Assembly (NCBI RefSeq): GCF_020564935.1 | Contig: NZ_JAJCXB010000041.1 | Span: 1-64,000 of the forward strand | Reading direction: 5' to 3' | Source of the DNA: Streptomyces pinistramenti | Lineage (GTDB): Bacteria; Actinomycetota; Actinomycetes; Streptomycetales; Streptomycetaceae | Length of the DNA stretch: 64,000 nucleotides | In this document: in pieces, positions 9,175 to 20,272 of the stretch | Numbering within the stretch: position 1 is the stretch's first letter | How the letters are laid out: each line of letters begins with the position of its first letter | The notes under the pieces: generated by a model | Told to the model about the DNA's origin: nothing | The model's database searches: none | Seen by the model: only the letters and a program-made list of their open reading frames with translations | Made by a program: the position numbers and the translations under genes

Positions 9175-10266
9175 GTGCATGTCGTACTCGCCGGTGGGGG
9201 GACCGCCGGCCACATCGAGCCCGCGCTCGCCCTCGCGGACGCACTGCGGAGGCAGGACCCGACCGTGGGGATCACGGCACTCGGCACGGAACGGGGCCTG
9301 GAGACCCGGCTCGTCCCGGAGCGCGGTTACGAACTGGGTCTGATTCCGGCCGTCCCACTGCCCCGTAAGCCCACCCCCGAACTGATCACCGTCCCCGGGC
9401 GGCTGCGCGGCACGATCAAGGCCGCCGAGCAGATCCTGGAGCGCACGAAGGCGGACTGCGTCGTCGGCTTCGGCGGTTACGTGGCGCTGCCCGGCTATCT
9501 CGCCGCCAAGCGTCTGGGCGTGCCGATCGTCGTCCACGAGGCGAACGCGCGCCCCGGCCTGGCCAACAAGATCGGTTCGCGGTACGCCAAGTTCGTCGCC
9601 GTCAGCACCCCCGAGAGCAAGCTGCGCGGGGCCCGCTACGTCGGCATTCCGCTGCGCCGCACCATCGCCACCCTCGACCGCGCGGCGGTCCGCCCCGAGG
9701 CGCGGGCGGCCTTCGGGCTCGACCCCAACCTCCCGACGCTGCTGGTGTCCGGTGGTTCCCAGGGCGCGCGCAGGCTCAACGAAGTCATCCAGGCCGCCGT
9801 CCCCGCGCTCCAGCGCTCCGGGATCCAGGTGCTGCACGCGGTCGGCCCGAAGAATGAAATGCCGCATGTGGACAACATGCCGGGAATGCCGCCGTATGTG
9901 CCGGTACCGTACGTGGACCGGATGGATCTCGCGTACGCCGCGGCCGACATGATGCTCTGCCGCGCGGGCGCGATGACCGTCGCCGAACTGTCCGCCGTCG
10001 GGCTGCCCGCCGCTTACGTCCCGTTGCCGATCGGCAACGGCGAACAGCGGCTGAACGCCCAGCCGGTGGTCAACGCCGGTGGTGGCCTGCTGGTCGACGA
10101 CGCACAACTGACCCCGGAGTGGGTGCAGAACACCGTGCTCCCGGTCCTCGCCGACCCGCACCGGCTGTACGAGATGTCCCGCGCGGCCTCCGAGTTCGGC
10201 CGCAGGGACGCGGATGAACTGCTGGTCGGCATGGTGTACGAGGCGATTGCCCAGCAGCACAACTAG
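9175..10266 (+). CDS. murG: MurG, lipid II-forming GlcNAc transferase
   Basis: Peripheral membrane GT28 glycosyltransferase that adds GlcNAc to lipid I to give lipid II. Seen: N-terminal glycine loop GGGTAGHIEP, FGGYVALPG, VVHEANARPG, and the C-terminal donor-site motifs SGGSQGARRLNE and GAMTVAELSAVG. The length of 363 aa is typical. The GTG start lies six bases after the ftsW stop, with a GGAG element inside the ftsW end. Confidence 0.95.
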   Translation: MHVVLAGGGTAGHIEPALALADALRRQDPTVGITALGTERGLETRLVPERGYELGLIPAVPLPRKPTPELITVPGRLRGTIKAAEQILERTKADCVVGFGGYVALPGYLAAKRLGVPIVVHEANARPGLANKIGSRYAKFVAVSTPESKLRGARYVGIPLRRTIATLDRAAVRPEARAAFGLDPNLPTLLVSGGSQGARRLNEVIQAAVPALQRSGIQVLHAVGPKNEMPHVDNMPGMPPYVPVPYVDRMDLAYAAADMMLCRAGAMTVAELSAVGLPAAYVPLPIGNGEQRLNAQPVVNAGGGLLVDDAQLTPEWVQNTVLPVLADPHRLYEMSRAASEFGRRDADELLVGMVYEAIAQQHN

Positions 10267-10286
10267 CGACGAAAGGCAGGGGGAGC

Positions 10287-11102
10287 GTGGCCGGACCGAC
10301 GACCGCCCGGAGCGGTGGAGCGAACGCGTCGTCCGGCCCGCCCGCCGCCGAACCGTCCCGCGCCCGGTGGTTCCGCCGGCTGCGACTCCCGCTTCCCGGA
10401 CCGCGCCGCCGTGGTCCGATCATCATTCTGATCCTCGTCGTCCTCCTCGGCGGCTTCGCCATCTGGGCGCTCTACGGCTCGAAATGGCTGCGGGTGGAAG
10501 GCGTCAAGGCGAGCGGCACCGCGGTGTTGACCCCGCGTGAGGTCGTTGACGCGGCTGATGTTCCGATGAACGCGCCGCTGGCGTCGGTCGATACGGATGC
10601 CGTGGCCCGCAGGCTGCGTGAGCGGCTGCCGCGCATCAAGACCGTGGACGTGGTGCGTTCCTGGCCGCACCGCATCGGTCTGAAGGTGACCGAAAGGACG
10701 CCCGAACTGATCATGCGATCGGACCGGAAGTTCATCGAAGTGGACGTGGAAGGCGTCCGTTTCGCCACCGTCGCCACCGCGCCGAAGGGCGTTCCGCAAC
10801 TGGAAATGACGGCGCAGGACGCTCCGAGTCTGCACCGCTTCGGAAACGACCGGTTGCGTCGCGCCGCGGTCACCGCCGCAGCCGATCTGCCCGAAGACGT
10901 ACGCAAACAGGTCCGCATCGTTCGCGTTCGGTCCTACGACTCGATCACTCTGGAACTGGCCGGGAACCGCACCGTGGTGTGGGGAAGTGGTGAACGCGGG
11001 CCGGAGAAGGCCAAGGTGCTCACCGCCTTGCTGAAAGCCGCGCGTGACGCACGCCACTTCGATGTCTCGGTTCCCAGCGCGCCTGCGGTATCGGGGAGTT
11101 GA
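10287..11102 (+). CDS. ftsQ: FtsQ/DivIB divisome protein
   Basis: Bitopic membrane protein of the divisome, linking early and late division proteins (partners FtsB/FtsL and FtsW/FtsI). Seen: a Pro/Arg-rich cytoplasmic tail of about 40 residues, one transmembrane segment (IIILILVVLLGGFAIWAL), a POTRA domain starting WLRVEGVKASGTAVLT, then a beta domain. The GTG start has AGGGGGAG upstream. In the slot where murC often precedes ftsQ in other phyla there are only 20 bp. The gene is directly followed by the ftsZ control region. Confidence 0.92.
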   Translation: MAGPTTARSGGANASSGPPAAEPSRARWFRRLRLPLPGPRRRGPIIILILVVLLGGFAIWALYGSKWLRVEGVKASGTAVLTPREVVDAADVPMNAPLASVDTDAVARRLRERLPRIKTVDVVRSWPHRIGLKVTERTPELIMRSDRKFIEVDVEGVRFATVATAPKGVPQLEMTAQDAPSLHRFGNDRLRRAAVTAAADLPEDVRKQVRIVRVRSYDSITLELAGNRTVVWGSGERGPEKAKVLTALLKAARDARHFDVSVPSAPAVSGS

Positions 11103-11385
11103 CGTACGTCATCGCAGGCCAGCACCCTGGATGGCTACCACTATGGGTGATCACATAGGGTGAAAAGAAAAACGGGAGGTTCGGCGTGTTCGTTGAACGT
11201 GCGCCACTTGTCGACTTAGTGTCTCGTTCCAAAGGGGCTTTGCTTCCAAGGAACACAGGCACAGGTAACCCTAAACTTCAACGTTAGGGTTCGGGTCGGC
11301 ATTACGGACCGTCCCATCGGCATCAGTCGGCGTCCACACGGAATGTGAGGCGACGACACGTAACTCGAGGCGAGAGGCCTTCGAC
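11103..11385 (+). promoter_or_regulatory. ftsQ-ftsZ intergenic control region
   Basis: This 283-bp stretch has no gene and is less GC-rich than its surroundings. It holds a candidate -10 (TAGGGT, 11156-11161) inside a BldD-like box, an inverted repeat CTATG..TGATCA..CATAG (11141-11158), a 5-bp hairpin CAAAG-GGG-CTTTG (11230-11242), an exact 8-bp inverted repeat AACCCTAA (11267-11274)/TTAGGGTT (11284-11291), and GACAC motifs in both orientations (GTGTC 11219-11223; GACAC near 11355) of the kind bound by WhiA. In other streptomycetes ftsZ has several developmentally controlled promoters here; assigning these elements to them is inference. Confidence 0.7.
11150..11164 (+). promoter_or_regulatory. 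Candidate BldD box upstream of ftsZ
   Basis: The sequence ATCACATAGGGTGAA matches the published BldD consensus (NTNACNCWGNGTNAN) at eight of its nine defined positions, and it overlaps a TAGGGT -10-like hexamer. BldD is the master repressor of sporulation genes, and ftsZ is an established member of its regulon, so the match is in the expected place. The assignment rests on my memory of the consensus and has not been scored with a matrix. Confidence 0.55.
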
Positions 11386-12612
11386 GTGGCAGCACCGCAG
11401 AACTACCTCGCAGTCATCAAGGTCGTCGGCATCGGCGGCGGTGGCGTGAACGCCATCAACCGGATGATCGAGGTCGGGCTCAAGGGCGTCGAGTTCATCG
11501 CGATCAACACCGATGCGCAGGCGTTGCTGATGAGCGACGCCGACGTCAAGCTCGACGTCGGCCGCGAAATGACCCGCGGACTCGGCGCCGGCGCCAACCC
11601 GGACGTGGGCCGCAAGGCGGCCGAGGACCACCGCGAGGAGATCGAAGAGGTCCTCAAGGGGGCCGACATGGTCTTCGTGACCGCGGGCGAGGGCGGCGGC
11701 ACCGGCACCGGCGGCGCCCCCGTGGTCGCCAACATCGCCCGTTCGCTGGGTGCCCTGACGATCGGTGTGGTCACCCGCCCGTTCACCTTCGAGGGCCGTC
11801 GGCGGGCCAACCAGGCGGAGGACGGCATCGCGAGCCTCCGTGAAGAGGTCGACACCCTCATCGTCATCCCCAACGACCGGCTGCTGTCCATCTCGGACCG
11901 CCAGGTGAGCGTGCTCGACGCGTTCAAGTCCGCGGACCAGGTGCTGCTGTCGGGTGTCCAGGGCATCACCGATCTGATCACCACGCCCGGCCTGATCAAC
12001 CTCGACTTCGCCGACGTCAAGTCCGTGATGTCGGAGGCCGGTTCCGCGCTGATGGGCATCGGCTCCGCACGCGGCGACGACCGGGCGGTGGCCGCGGCGG
12101 AGATGGCGATTTCCTCGCCGCTCCTGGAAGCCTCCATCGACGGCGCACGCGGCGTGCTGCTCTCCATCTCCGGCGGCTCGGACCTCGGTCTCTTCGAGAT
12201 CAACGAGGCCGCGCAGCTGGTCAGCGAGGCGGCGCACCCCGAGGCGAACATCATCTTCGGTGCGGTCATCGACGACGCGCTGGGCGACGAGGTGCGGGTG
12301 ACCGTCATCGCCGCGGGCTTCGACGGCGGTCAGCCGCCGGCCCGTCGGGACACGGTGATCGGGTCGTCCTCCGCCAAGCGTGACGAGCCGGCGCCCGCGC
12401 CGAGCCGTCCGGTGGCCCCGGCCGAACCGCGGTCCTCGTCCTTCGGCGGACTCGGCGCGGTGCCCGTACGGGACGAGGAGCCGGCCTCGGCCGAGACCTC
12501 CTCGCTGGGTGAGGTGCCGGCCCAGCCGACCGCCACCCCGCAGGTTCCCCCGGCCCGTCCGTACTCGGACAGCGCGGCCGAGGAGCTGGACGTCCCCGAC
12601 TTCCTGAAGTAG
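11386..12612 (+). CDS. ftsZ: FtsZ, tubulin-like division GTPase
   Basis: Cytoplasmic GTPase that polymerises into the Z-ring or, in sporulating hyphae, into ladders of rings. Seen: N-terminal VVGIGGGGVNAINRM, tubulin signature GGGTGTGGAP near residue 105, the T7 loop region NLDFADVKSVM, a low-complexity Pro/Ala/Ser linker (about residues 320-395) and the conserved C-terminal tail DVPDFLK, which contacts SepF. The GTG start has GAGAGG upstream. The 408 aa length is normal for streptomycetes. Confidence 0.98.
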   Translation: MAAPQNYLAVIKVVGIGGGGVNAINRMIEVGLKGVEFIAINTDAQALLMSDADVKLDVGREMTRGLGAGANPDVGRKAAEDHREEIEEVLKGADMVFVTAGEGGGTGTGGAPVVANIARSLGALTIGVVTRPFTFEGRRRANQAEDGIASLREEVDTLIVIPNDRLLSISDRQVSVLDAFKSADQVLLSGVQGITDLITTPGLINLDFADVKSVMSEAGSALMGIGSARGDDRAVAAAEMAISSPLLEASIDGARGVLLSISGGSDLGLFEINEAAQLVSEAAHPEANIIFGAVIDDALGDEVRVTVIAAGFDGGQPPARRDTVIGSSSAKRDEPAPAPSRPVAPAEPRSSSFGGLGAVPVRDEEPASAETSSLGEVPAQPTATPQVPPARPYSDSAAEELDVPDFLK

Positions 12613-12625
12613 CCGAAACACCCAC

Positions 12626-13357
12626 GTGATAGGGCAACAGCACCACGAGAGCGGCGCGCACTTCGCCTTCACCGACAGGTGGGGCGGGGTGAGCGCCGCT
12701 CCGTACGATCAGCTCAATCTCGGCGGCGCGGTCGGCGACGACCCGCAGGCCGTACGGGACAACCGCGCGCTCGCCGCGCGAGGGCTCGGCCTCGACCCGG
12801 GCGCCGTCGTCTGGATGAACCAGGTGCACGGCAAGGACGTCGCGGTGGTCGAAGGACCGTGGCGCACGGACGACATCCCGTCCGTGGACGCGGTGGTGAC
12901 CGCGCGCCGTGGACTCGCGCTCGCGGTACTGACCGCCGACTGCACCCCCGTACTCCTCGCCGACCCGGTCGCCGGGATCGTGGGCGCCGCGCACGCCGGG
13001 CGTCCCGGCCTGGTGGCCGGCGTGGCACCGGCGGCCGTCGAGGCGATGGTCCGGCTCGGCGCGCGAGCCGACCGGATCGTCGCGTACACCGGGCCCGCGG
13101 TGTGCGGACGGTGCTACGAAGTCCCCGGGGACCTGCGGGAGAAGGTCACCGCAGCGGTGCCCCAGGCGTGGTCGACGACCAGTTGGGGCACTCCGGCCGT
13201 GGACATCGCCGCGGGCCTGACGGCCCAACTCGCCGCCGCCGGGGTGCAGATCCGTGAGCATTCCCACATCTGCACCCTGGAATCGGCGGACCATTTCTCT
13301 TACCGGCGCGACCGCACAACCGGGCGGCTCGCGAGCTACGTATGGCTGGACGGCTGA
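12626..13357 (+). CDS. pgeF: PgeF (YfiH/YlmD), peptidoglycan editing factor
   Basis: DUF152/laccase-domain cytoplasmic enzyme. Its characterised homologue removes wrongly incorporated L-Ser from UDP-MurNAc-peptide, acting as a proofreader for the Mur pathway. Seen: FTDRWGGVS near the N-terminus, MNQVHGKDV, TADCTPVLL with the conserved cysteine, and AHAGRPG, where many homologues have HAGWRG. These His/Cys residues make the metal/active site. 243 aa. It follows ftsZ after 13 bp; placement between ftsZ and ylmE is conserved in Gram-positive dcw clusters. Confidence 0.88.
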   Translation: MIGQQHHESGAHFAFTDRWGGVSAAPYDQLNLGGAVGDDPQAVRDNRALAARGLGLDPGAVVWMNQVHGKDVAVVEGPWRTDDIPSVDAVVTARRGLALAVLTADCTPVLLADPVAGIVGAAHAGRPGLVAGVAPAAVEAMVRLGARADRIVAYTGPAVCGRCYEVPGDLREKVTAAVPQAWSTTSWGTPAVDIAAGLTAQLAAAGVQIREHSHICTLESADHFSYRRDRTTGRLASYVWLDG

Positions 13358-13361
13358 CGCT

Positions 13362-14081
13362 GTGACGGATCGCAGGACTGAACTGGCCGGCAATCTGGCG
13401 CGGGTGGAGGACCGCATCGCCACCGCATGCGCCGCCGCGGGCCGCAGGCGTGACGAGGTGACCCTGATCGTGGTCACCAAGACCTATCCCGCGAGCGATG
13501 TCCGGCTGCTCGCCGAGTTGGGGGTGCGGCAAGTTGCGGAGAACCGCGATCAGGATGCGGCACCCAAAGCTGCCGAATGCGCCGATCTTCCCCTTACTTG
13601 GCATTTTGTTGGTCAATTGCAGACCAACAAGGTGCGGTCGGTGGCCGGTTACGCCGGGTTCGTACAGTCGGTGGACCGCGCCAGGCTGGTCACCGCACTC
13701 TCCAGGGAAGCGGTGCGCGCGGAGCGGGAGATCGGCTGTCTGATCCAGGTCGCGCTGGACGCCGAGTCGGGGGAGCGGGGCAGTCGTGGCGGGGTGGCGC
13801 CGGATGGTGTTCCGGTGCTCGCCGAGGAGATCGCCGGCGCCCAAGGGCTGCGCCTGGACGGTGTGATGACGGTCGCACCGCTGTCGGGCGCCTACGCGGG
13901 ACGCCAACGCGCCGCTTTCGAGCGGCTGATGGAAATCTCATCCGACCTGCGCGCCGCTTATCCTGCTGCCAACATGGTGTCAGCAGGCATGAGTACGGAC
14001 CTGGAAGACGCCGTGGCAGCCGGAGCGACACATGTACGCGTCGGCACTGCGGTACTCGGAGTCCGACCACGCCTCGGGTAA
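13362..14081 (+). CDS. ylmE: YlmE/YggS family PLP homeostasis protein
   Basis: Single-domain TIM-barrel pyridoxal-phosphate protein of the PLPBP family, involved in PLP/amino-acid homeostasis; it has no known catalytic reaction. Seen: the PLP lysine in VVTKTYPASD, WHFVGQLQTNK, and the C-terminal phosphate loop SAGMSTDLEDA followed by VRVGTAVLG. The GTG at 13362 lies 4 bp after the pgeF stop and gives 239 aa; the frame remains open upstream inside pgeF, which is a shadow. Its place before sepF is conserved. Confidence 0.88.
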   Translation: MTDRRTELAGNLARVEDRIATACAAAGRRRDEVTLIVVTKTYPASDVRLLAELGVRQVAENRDQDAAPKAAECADLPLTWHFVGQLQTNKVRSVAGYAGFVQSVDRARLVTALSREAVRAEREIGCLIQVALDAESGERGSRGGVAPDGVPVLAEEIAGAQGLRLDGVMTVAPLSGAYAGRQRAAFERLMEISSDLRAAYPAANMVSAGMSTDLEDAVAAGATHVRVGTAVLGVRPRLG

Positions 14082-14203
14082 CGTCGCCAAGAGTCGGACC
14101 ACAGCACAAAATATGGTCATTACCGCAAGAAGCGGGACAGGCCGAGTGGATCCAAGGCGCCCGGTGACGGAGCCGATCCACCACAGAGCGGAGGACGCAG
14201 AGA

Positions 14204-14824
14204 ATGGCCGGCGCGATGCGCAAGATGGCGGTCTACCTCGGCCTCGTGGAGGACGATGGGTACGACGGCCGGGGCTTCGACCCCGACGACGAGTTCGAGC
14301 CCGAGCTTGACCCGGAACCGGATCGAGGGCGACGGCAACAGCACCAAGTGCAGCCCGAGACGCGCCCGGAACGGGAGGAACCGGTCAGATCCGTGCAGCC
14401 TCCCGCGCCGCGCGAGCCCGTTTCTCTCCCCGTCGAAAGTGGACGACCCGCCCGAATCGCCCCCGTGGCATCCATCACACCCGACCGTCCGAATCTGGAG
14501 AAGAACGCACCGGTGATCATGCCCAAAGTTGTGTCCGAGCGGGAGCCTTACCGCATCACCACACTTCACCCGCGGACCTACAACGAAGCCCGTACCATCG
14601 GGGAACACTTCCGTGAGGGCACTCCGGTGATCATGAATCTCACGGAGATGGATGACACGGATGCGAAGCGACTTGTCGACTTTGCGGCCGGTCTTGTCTT
14701 CGGTCTGCACGGCAGCATTGAGCGGGTGACGCAGAAGGTGTTCCTGTTGTCGCCTGCTAACGTCGATGTCACGGCGGAGGACAAGGCCCGTATCGCTGAG
14801 GGCGGGTTCTTCAACCAGAGCTGA
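14204..14824 (+). CDS. sepF: SepF, FtsZ membrane anchor
   Basis: Cytoplasmic, membrane-associating protein that bundles FtsZ and tethers it to the membrane, replacing the missing FtsA in actinobacteria. Seen: an amphipathic N-terminal helix (AGAMRKMAVYLGLVED), an acidic and Gln-rich linker (about residues 25-90), and the DUF552 core with TTLHPRTYNEA, VIMNLTEMDD and RLVDFAAGLVFGL. The ATG has GGAGG about 9 bases upstream; ATG 14216 is an alternative. 206 aa. Confidence 0.93.
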   Translation: MAGAMRKMAVYLGLVEDDGYDGRGFDPDDEFEPELDPEPDRGRRQQHQVQPETRPEREEPVRSVQPPAPREPVSLPVESGRPARIAPVASITPDRPNLEKNAPVIMPKVVSEREPYRITTLHPRTYNEARTIGEHFREGTPVIMNLTEMDDTDAKRLVDFAAGLVFGLHGSIERVTQKVFLLSPANVDVTAEDKARIAEGGFFNQS

Positions 14825-14889
14825 GACGCAACACCGGGCACACCAAGGCCGCGAGGCCAACACAGGGATCAAGGGGAGGGACGCGCGAG

Positions 14890-15183
14890 ATGAGTGTCTT
14901 TGGGCAGGTGATCTACATCGCGCTGTATTGCTTCCTGATCGTGTTGATCTTCCGGCTGGTGATGGACTATGTCTTCCAGTTCGCCCGTTCATGGCAACCC
15001 GGCAAGGCAATGGTCGTCATTCTTGAGGCCACTTACACTGTCACTGATCCGCCACTCAAGCTTCTGCGGCGGGTCATCCCGCCGCTGCGTCTCGGGGGCG
15101 TGGCGCTCGACCTGTCCTTCTTCGTATTGATGATCATCGTGTACATCCTGATCACCGTCGTGAGGTCGGTGTTGTTGGTGTGA
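14890..15183 (+). CDS. ylmG: YlmG/YggT family membrane protein
   Basis: Small membrane protein (97 aa) of the YggT family with two hydrophobic segments (about residues 5-28 and 72-96) around a central amphipathic loop containing ATYTVTDPPLKLLRRVIPP, the family signature. Homologues next to sepF and divIVA are linked to division or envelope organisation, without a defined reaction. The ATG start has a strong AGGGGAGGGA element. Confidence 0.88.
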   Translation: MSVFGQVIYIALYCFLIVLIFRLVMDYVFQFARSWQPGKAMVVILEATYTVTDPPLKLLRRVIPPLRLGGVALDLSFFVLMIIVYILITVVRSVLLV

Positions 15184-15232
15184 ACGATACGGTCTTGCCG
15201 ATTGCCGACGACTACGTTGAGGTGAAGTAGAG

Positions 15233-16336
15233 ATGCCGTTGACCCCCGAGGACGTGCGGAACAAGCAGTTCACGACCGTCCGCCTCCGAGAAGGCTATGA
15301 CGAGGACGAGGTCGATGCCTTCCTCGATGAGGTCGAAGCCGAACTGACCCGCTTGCTGCGGGAGAACGAGGATCTGCGCGCGAAGCTGGCCGCTGCCACG
15401 CGGGCCGCCGCGCAGAACCAGCAGCAGGGCCTGCGGAAACAGCAGGACCAGCAGCAGGACCAGCAGCAGCAGCGACCGGGTGCACCGGTGCCCGCCGCCA
15501 TATCCGGTCCGCAGCCGGTGCCGCCGCAGCAGCAGGGGATGGGTGGACCTCCCCAACTGCCCGGTGGAGCACCTCAGCTGCCCGCAGGTCCCGGTGGCCA
15601 CGGCCCGCAGGGCGGACCGCACGGTCCTGGCCCGATGGGCCCCGGCGGTCCGATGGGTGGCGGCCCCCTGGGCGGCCCCGGCGGTCCGCAGCAGCTGCCC
15701 CAGGCGCAGCAGCAGGGCGGCCCCGGTGGTGACAGTGCCGCTCGCGTGCTGTCGCTGGCTCAGCAGACCGCCGACCAGGCGATTGCGGAGGCCCGTTCCG
15801 AGGCCAACAAGATCGTCGGCGAGGCGCGCAGCCGGGCCGAGGGCTTGGAGCGGGACGCCCGCGCCAAGGCCGATGCGCTGGAGCGGGACGCGCAGGAGAA
15901 GCACCGTGTGGCGATGGGCTCGTTGGAGTCCGCGCGCGCCACGCTGGAGCGCAAGGTCGAGGACCTGCGCGGCTTCGAGCGCGAGTACCGCACGCGACTG
16001 AAGTCGTACCTGGAGAGCCAGCTGCGTCAGTTGGAGAACCAGGCGGACGACTCGCTGGCTCCGCCGCGGACCCCGGCGACCGCTTCGCTGCCGCCGTCGC
16101 CCTCGATGGCGTCGGCCGGTGCGGGCAGCATGGGCGGCAACCACACCATGGGTGGCGGTCAGTCGATGGGCAGCCACAACGGCGGTGCCAGCGGCGGTCC
16201 TTCGTACGGCGGCCAGCAGCAGATGTCGCCCGCGATGACCCAGCCGATGGCTCCGGTGCGGCCGCAGAGCCCGCAGCCGATGGGGCAGGCGCCGTCGCCG
16301 ATGCGCGGCTTCCTCATCGACGAGGACGACAACTGA
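15233..16336 (+). CDS. divIVA: DivIVA polar growth determinant
   Basis: Coiled-coil scaffold that marks hyphal tips and recruits the apical cell-wall machinery; essential in streptomycetes. Seen: the N-terminal lipid-binding domain (TPEDVRNKQFTTVRLREGYD), a first coiled coil to about residue 60, a long Gln/Pro/Gly-rich linker (about residues 60-165) characteristic of streptomycetes, a second coiled coil rich in A/E/R (about 170-265) and a flexible Gly/Ser/Met/Gln tail. 367 aa. It is the last gene of the cluster and is followed by a strong terminator. Confidence 0.96.
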   Translation: MPLTPEDVRNKQFTTVRLREGYDEDEVDAFLDEVEAELTRLLRENEDLRAKLAAATRAAAQNQQQGLRKQQDQQQDQQQQRPGAPVPAAISGPQPVPPQQQGMGGPPQLPGGAPQLPAGPGGHGPQGGPHGPGPMGPGGPMGGGPLGGPGGPQQLPQAQQQGGPGGDSAARVLSLAQQTADQAIAEARSEANKIVGEARSRAEGLERDARAKADALERDAQEKHRVAMGSLESARATLERKVEDLRGFEREYRTRLKSYLESQLRQLENQADDSLAPPRTPATASLPPSPSMASAGAGSMGGNHTMGGGQSMGSHNGGASGGPSYGGQQQMSPAMTQPMAPVRPQSPQPMGQAPSPMRGFLIDEDDN

Positions 16337-16373
16337 CGTACTGACGCTCAGGCGTCGTACACGGTCGGCAATC

Positions 16374-16415
16374 AAGGCCGGGCCCCGAGGGAAACTTCCC
16401 TCGGGGCCCGGCCTT
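16374..16415. terminator. Strong terminator after divIVA
   Basis: Exact 20-bp arms AAGGCCGGGCCCCGAGGGAA and its complement with almost no loop, followed by TTTT on the plus strand and preceded by a less regular stretch. It closes the division cluster and could also work for the convergent ileS transcript. Confidence 0.9.
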
Positions 16416-16503
16416 TTGTGTGCCTGTGCCGGGCCGTTGCCTGCGGCGTGTGTACCGGAGGGGCGGGGCCGGCCCGGTGGCGTGTGGTGTGGGACCAACA
16501 CGC

Positions 16504-16535
16504 GGGCCCCCGGCGCTGGTGTGCGCCGGGGGCCC
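16504..16535 (-). terminator. Hairpin downstream of ileS
   Basis: 12-bp perfect stem GGGCCCCCGGCG/CGCCGGGGGCCC with an 8-base loop, 33 bp beyond the ileS stop codon. There is no U-tract, as is common for streptomycete terminators. Confidence 0.7.
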
Positions 16536-16567
16536 GGTGGGGTACGGCGGCCGAAGCCGCCCGGGGG

Positions 16568-19717
<3,150 letters not shown>

Positions 19718-19726
19718 CGGGGGCTT

Positions 19727-19763
19727 CCTCCGGCGGACACCTGCTGTGTTTTCCGTCCGGAGG
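19727..19763 (-). promoter_or_regulatory. Shine-Dalgarno sequestering helix of the ileS leader
   Basis: CCGGAGG, containing the ileS Shine-Dalgarno site (plus-strand 19727-19733), is the exact complement of CCTCCGG just after the T-box (19757-19763). When the antisequestrator is not held open by uncharged tRNA, this helix should hide the ribosome binding site, pointing to translational control. Confidence 0.65.
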
Positions 19764-19979
19764 GACGAGAGCCGTGCTCCCGCGGTACCACCCTCCTTGG
19801 CGGTGACGCTCCACCGCCCCCTCATTGGGGTCGCGCTGCCGGTTCTACTCACCCCGGGGGCGAACCCGCGGGCTTTCTTCCGGCGGCTCCGGGGTGATCT
19901 TCACGCCGTGCACGCCTCCGGGCTCGCACCGTCCCCGGATCGCTGCTGGCTGCGTACGACGCTACTCGTCCCGTCGATG
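19750..19979 (-). ncRNA. T-box riboswitch controlling ileS
   Basis: Reading the minus strand, the conserved T-box AGGGTGGTACCGCGG lies at 19794-19780, with TGGT available to pair with the CCA end of uncharged tRNA. Upstream are GACGAGTAGCG, a stem I distal region (CCGGGGACGGTG..AGCCCGG), a specifier-loop sequence GAAGATCACCCCGGAG with ATC (isoleucine) at 19898-19896, and AGTAGAACCGG of the stem III region. It is therefore a full-length T-box sensing tRNA-Ile. The specifier assignment fits the downstream gene. The 5' end is approximate. Confidence 0.92.
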
Positions 19980-20247
19980 CCTTTCGCTGGGCCCAGTGTA
20001 CGGGGCCGTGGTGACAGCGGCCGACCGGTTTTCCGGCGTCCGCGCACCGGGGGCGATCCGGCGCCGGTGTGACCCGAATGGACAGGGGCGGCCGCGGGGC
20101 GCCGGGAGTGAGACGTCCCCGGGGCGCGGCGGATTACCGGGGCGGGAGCGGGGCACAACCGAGGGCAGAGCGGGGGTATGGGCGGTGCGTCCCGTTGCCG
20201 CGGTCGGTGCGGCGATTTATCGTTCCCGTCACGATTCGCGAACAAGA

Positions 20248-20259
20248 TCACATATGTGA
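20248..20259. promoter_or_regulatory. 12-bp perfect palindrome before the DksA-like gene
   Basis: TCACATATGTGA is a perfect palindrome, AT-rich against a GC-rich background, ending 13 bp before the start codon and touching the AAGGGG ribosome binding site. It is a candidate operator; no regulator is identifiable here. Confidence 0.4.
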
Positions 20260-20272
20260 AGGGGTCGCGGCC

